From: Firmicutes bacterium UBA3871
GTDB lineage: Bacteria; Bacillota; Clostridia; Peptostreptococcales; Anaerovoracaceae
Direction: 5' to 3'
Assembly (NCBI GenBank): GCA_002392265.1
Contig: DGGP01000133.1
Span: 1 to 16,683 of the forward strand
Length of the DNA: 16,683 bases
Shown: positions 13,425-16,683 of the stretch, in pieces
Numbering within the stretch: position 1 is the first letter of the stretch
Layout of the letters: each line of letters opens with the position of its first letter
The notes under the pieces: model-generated
What the model was told of the DNA's origin: nothing
Databases searched by the model: none
What the model saw: the letters and a program-made list of their open reading frames with translations, nothing else
Made by a program: the position numbers and the translations under genes

Positions 13425-16400
13425 TTATTTGCTGAGGTATTCATCGCAGTACATCACAATCTCGCTCACCTCGCAAGGCGCATCAAATGTGATTTCTATC
13501 TGCCCGATCTTGCCGGCATTCGGGTCGTTATCAAGCTCCAGCTTCACAAAAGCATATCCGTCTGCGTAATAAGTTTCAAGCGGCGCACCGCCCTGTGAAA
13601 ACTTCACCGCATGCGGATTGTCGCAGTATACCTTTACCGGATAGCTACCGCCGTACTTCGGTACAAATGTTGCCGAAAGAGTTGCCGGAGCATTCACGCT
13701 TGCCGTAAAGCTGCAGCTGCCTTCGCCCGCATTTTTCCACTCAATTCCCGGAGCTGCGCTCAGGAAATCCGGAATGCCGTTCAAATCCGCATCGCAGGCA
13801 TACTTCGTATCGAACATCGCGCAGGCCACAATCGTTGCAATTGCATCTGCATTGTCGTAATAACCCTTTTCGCGCAGCTCAAGCAGCCTTCCAACAAACA
13901 GAGCATTCCTCGGAGCAAGCGTCACATTGTCAAGATATTCCTTGTTCCTCTCGCGAACTCCGTCATAATATTTCAAAATAGTCTCGTATTCGGTGCCCTT
14001 TTCCTGCGCGCGATTCATCGCCGCATCGGAGTATGGACCCATTATATCGAAATTATCTTCAAGCGTACTGAATATATACTGCCAGGTGTCGCCGCTCGAT
14101 CTGACATAGTCGGCGCCCCTGTCGAGAGCCGCAAATGCCTTTTCGTCCCTACCCTTTACGAAATAGAAATTGGCTGCCGATCTGTAAGCCGAATTGGAAT
14201 TAAGCTCCAGAATCTTTCCCGCATATTTGTCGCATAGAACCGGATCGCCGATTCCCGGGTTTGCCGCCTCACTGTTCAGATAGCTGATGTAATAGTCGGC
14301 ATACTCGTATTTTTCTGCATCTGCCGCCTTTGCAATCATCTCCATCGTCGCCATTCCGCCGGTCAGCTTTGTGCGCGTCGAAGAGTTGTACCCTATCGTA
14401 ACCGTAAACATCAGCGAAAGAACCAGCATCAACGCCATCGCTCCGCTGAAGACCACCTTTTGCCTGAAGTCACCTGTCTCGCCCACCTCAGCGGCTTGGC
14501 CTGCCTTAAACAGTCCGTCCCTCAGCAAGATTCCGACAAGCGCAAGCAGCGACAGCCCTACTATCTGATAAGCCCCGCTCGACCAGACCGCATCACTGAA
14601 CGACTGTCCGTACATCTGCACTACCGCAGCACCAAGCGCCGGAACCGCGTAAAGTCGGAGCCTGCCCGCTTCACTTTCATCGCCTGCGCTGCCTTTGCGG
14701 GCTGAAATAACATATACAGCCGAAATCACGCCCATTGCCGTGAAGATCAGGAATCCGATGATTCCGCAATCACAAAGCATCTGAATATAGTGGTTGTGAG
14801 CGTATTTTGTCTCGTAAAAGAAATTCTGAACCGCCATTACACCGTTCTCAAAGCCGCCGAGGCCTCTGCCAAACACAGGGCTCATCTTGAAAAGCTTCAT
14901 GCCGTCCTGGAAGAATACTGTTCTCTGGACAGCGTTTTCGTTTGCGCCCAGGTTCTGAATACGGTTTGCCATAAATCCCGGAAGCAGCTTGTACTCAAGC
15001 TTGAGGCTGCCTTTTTCAGGACCTTCGTATGTCGCATCGTTTACCTTGAGGCCGCTTGCGCTGTATAAATTAACCATGACGATTTCCGAATCGTCCGGTA
15101 CCGTAAAGCCGAGACTGAGTGTCTGATTTTCCGCGCCCTCGGTGCCAAAGCCCTGCTGTGCAAGCAGGTCGTTTGTGTGAACCTTCAGATCTGTCTCATC
15201 CTGGCTTGTTATGCTTACATGAAGGTCTGCAGGCTCGCTGCCTGTCTGCGATACATCGAGGCTGAGCACATATTCGCCGCCCGAAAGGTAAGCGGCTCTT
15301 GAAAGGCCCTCGCCCGGCATCAGAGTCTTTGCCCCAGTGACATTAAGCGCCGCCAGCGCAAAAGCGATGATGGCTGCAGCAATCACACCGATGGCAATGA
15401 TGCCGACCTTTGGGCTCTGACCGAGCTTGTCGCCGATTTTCGAGCCGATGAAGCGGTCAAGTACCCACAGAAGTGCGAAGTTTGCGCAAAGTGCCAGCAT
15501 AGGCAGGAATCTTGCTCCGCCTGCTGCGCCGAGGCCCGCAAAGGAAATGAAGGCCATCACGAGTGTGCAGACTGCGTCTTCGGCAAGCAGTATAAAGAGG
15601 GATGCGCGTTTTCCGCCTGCTTCGAGCAGCAGCATTGCGACGCAGGAAAGCAGGAAGATAAAGAGCGAGCCCATCGAGAATGCGAGTATGTAGCTGAGCG
15701 TATTCAGACCGAGCAGCACGTAGGCGCCGAAGCTTCTTCTCGCCTTTGCGAGGTGCAGGCTCATGATTGTGCCCAGCGCCATTACGCCCGAATAGAGGTT
15801 CGGGTCGGTCAGCATGCCGCGAATACGAACGCCGGTTTCATAGCCGCCCATCGACTGGAAATAGTCGGATACGGGAGCCATAACGACATTGAAAATGCTT
15901 GTCAGTATATGGCAGCTTGCGGAATCGACCGAGAGTACTCCTATAGCAGCAGTGGCTATGGCAAATATTGCAAAAATGCGGTCCAGCCCGCGCGCTGATT
16001 TCTTTGCAAATATTATGATTGCGAGCACTATCGGGAGCACTGCGAGAATCTTGCAGACCTCGTGGAGCGCCAGCTTTCCGGCCGCTGCATAAAGTGATGT
16101 TATTGCGCACCAGAATATGTATACAAACGGCATGATTGTGCCGAGGTTCATTCTGTCTTTGGCTATCGCGCGCCATTTTGGTCTCACCCATGCGAGGATG
16201 CCGAGCGCCATTGTGATTATCAGCGCGGCGATTGTCACGCTTTCGTGCAGCTTGTTGTCCAGCGTGCCCTGAATCAGCAACAGGAAATATGCGCCGATTG
16301 CGAATACCGGCACGGCCCACTTTTTGTAGTCACTGTCTGTGTATTCATAGCCTGCGACAAGCTCGGCAGCTCTGCCCGCCATTTGCTTGCTTGCCGTTTG

Positions 16401-16436
16401 TTCTGTAGTTTTTGGTTTTTTGTTTTTTGAGGCCAT
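13425..16436 (-). CDS. Giant O-antigen ligase/polymerase-like membrane protein with extracytoplasmic domains
   Basis: 1003-aa multi-spanning protein that probably polymerises or transfers lipid-linked repeat units at the outer membrane face. The start is the ATG at 16436, with GGAGG eight bases upstream. A charged N-terminal tail (1-40) precedes many membrane segments (about 41-365). RGMLTDPNLYSG (206-217) and HNHYIQML (547-554) are the conserved O-antigen ligase (Wzy_C/WaaL) motifs; the latter holds the likely catalytic histidine. Between them, residues about 370-490 are a beta-rich, non-membrane insertion (GGEYVLSLDVS...) resembling a carbohydrate-binding sandwich. Four more membrane segments end near 683. 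Residues about 694-864 look like TPR-type helical repeats. DADLNGIPD (882-890) is a calcium-loop-like motif, and the last ~95 residues form a second beta domain. Usual family members are 400-700 aa. Polymerase versus ligase, and the substrate, are not decided by sequence. Confidence 0.85.
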   Translation of the reverse strand: MASKNKKPKTTEQTASKQMAGRAAELVAGYEYTDSDYKKWAVPVFAIGAYFLLLIQGTLDNKLHESVTIAALIITMALGILAWVRPKWRAIAKDRMNLGTIMPFVYIFWCAITSLYAAAGKLALHEVCKILAVLPIVLAIIIFAKKSARGLDRIFAIFAIATAAIGVLSVDSASCHILTSIFNVVMAPVSDYFQSMGGYETGVRIRGMLTDPNLYSGVMALGTIMSLHLAKARRSFGAYVLLGLNTLSYILAFSMGSLFIFLLSCVAMLLLEAGGKRASLFILLAEDAVCTLVMAFISFAGLGAAGGARFLPMLALCANFALLWVLDRFIGSKIGDKLGQSPKVGIIAIGVIAAAIIAFALAALNVTGAKTLMPGEGLSRAAYLSGGEYVLSLDVSQTGSEPADLHVSITSQDETDLKVHTNDLLAQQGFGTEGAENQTLSLGFTVPDDSEIVMVNLYSASGLKVNDATYEGPEKGSLKLEYKLLPGFMANRIQNLGANENAVQRTVFFQDGMKLFKMSPVFGRGLGGFENGVMAVQNFFYETKYAHNHYIQMLCDCGIIGFLIFTAMGVISAVYVISARKGSAGDESEAGRLRLYAVPALGAAVVQMYGQSFSDAVWSSGAYQIVGLSLLALVGILLRDGLFKAGQAAEVGETGDFRQKVVFSGAMALMLVLSLMFTVTIGYNSSTRTKLTGGMATMEMIAKAADAEKYEYADYYISYLNSEAANPGIGDPVLCDKYAGKILELNSNSAYRSAANFYFVKGRDEKAFAALDRGADYVRSSGDTWQYIFSTLEDNFDIMGPYSDAAMNRAQEKGTEYETILKYYDGVRERNKEYLDNVTLAPRNALFVGRLLELREKGYYDNADAIATIVACAMFDTKYACDADLNGIPDFLSAAPGIEWKNAGEGSCSFTASVNAPATLSATFVPKYGGSYPVKVYCDNPHAVKFSQGGAPLETYYADGYAFVKLELDNDPNAGKIGQIEITFDAPCEVSEIVMYCDEYLSK

Positions 16437-16509
16437 TGCCTTTTCCTCCGGTATTCTGTCTCTTTTGTCTATGTGTCTATGCTGCGCCCCTTTATTGTCC
16501 TCGGGCTTT

Positions 16510-16683
16510 CTACTGCAGCTTTTCCTTGTTGAAAATCCCGCCAAATGCGGTCATCAGCATTATTTTAAAGTCCAGCATCAGGGACCAGTTTTCGATGTAA
16601 TAGATGTCGTATTCTATGCGGCTCTTGATTGAAGTGTCGCCGCGCAGCCCGTTCACCTGCGCCCAGCCGGTAATGCCGGGGCG
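16510..16683 (-). CDS. Undecaprenyl-phosphate sugar phosphotransferase (C-terminal 57 aa, cut by window edge)
   Basis: C-terminal end of a bacterial sugar transferase (WcaJ/WbaP/CpsE type), the membrane enzyme that starts the repeat unit by moving a sugar-1-phosphate onto undecaprenyl phosphate. The visible part begins [18 protein letters not shown], a hallmark of the family. It continues with [19 protein letters not shown] and ends in FNKEKLQ before the TAG at 16512-16510. It lies 73 nt upstream of the ligase/polymerase gene, with no terminator between, so the two are likely co-transcribed. The substrate sugar is not decided by this fragment. Confidence 0.95.
   Translation of the reverse strand, partial: RPGITGWAQVNGLRGDTSIKSRIEYDIYYIENWSLMLDFKIMLMTAFGGIFNKEKLQ

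Overview
The window looks like part of a low-to-mid GC Gram-positive anaerobe of the Clostridia. The reasons are strong GGAGG ribosome binding sites, a lipoprotein solute-binding protein, a ferredoxin/Crp-Fnr pair and Firmicutes-like sugar genes. I cannot name the species. Apart from one Crp/Fnr-type regulator, every gene I accept is on the minus strand, so transcription runs right to left.

Right end (16683 to about 13425): the exopolysaccharide or capsule machinery. It holds the C-terminus of an initiating undecaprenyl-phosphate sugar transferase and a very large (1003 aa) O-antigen ligase/polymerase-like membrane protein. That protein has a beta-rich insertion, a helical repeat region and a C-terminal extracytoplasmic beta domain. 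A perfect 17-bp inverted repeat with the core GGGACAGGCACC lies between it and the next gene.

13344 to 10943: a lipoprotein amino-acid-type solute-binding protein with no permease or ATPase, followed 26 nt later by a membrane diguanylate cyclase. The cyclase sensor has residues matching the amino-acid-binding dCache motif. A c-di-GMP enzyme inside a polysaccharide locus suggests that extracellular amino acids control polymer production (inference).

10870 to 9420: a 2[4Fe-4S] ferredoxin and a NapH-like membrane iron-sulfur protein with overlapping stop and start (ATGA). They converge on a Crp/Fnr-family regulator. A Crp-like dyad is centred about 41 bp upstream of the predicted start of the ferredoxin transcript.

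9136 to 5308: an accessory island. It contains an Rpn/PDDEXK_2 nuclease-transposase with a 12-bp tandem-repeat tract, a DUF4143 ATPase relic lacking its Walker A region next to a 23-bp tandem array, a HEPN-like Rx4H protein, and a Phd/YefM-ParE/RelE toxin-antitoxin pair with a palindromic operator inside its promoter. A terminator closes the island.

5108 to 1: a near-consensus sigma-70 promoter drives a tight five-gene operon of two GT4 glycosyltransferases, manA, manC and gmd (cut by the window edge). It makes GDP-mannose and GDP-4-keto-6-deoxymannose for the same polymer. The phosphomannomutase step is not in the window.
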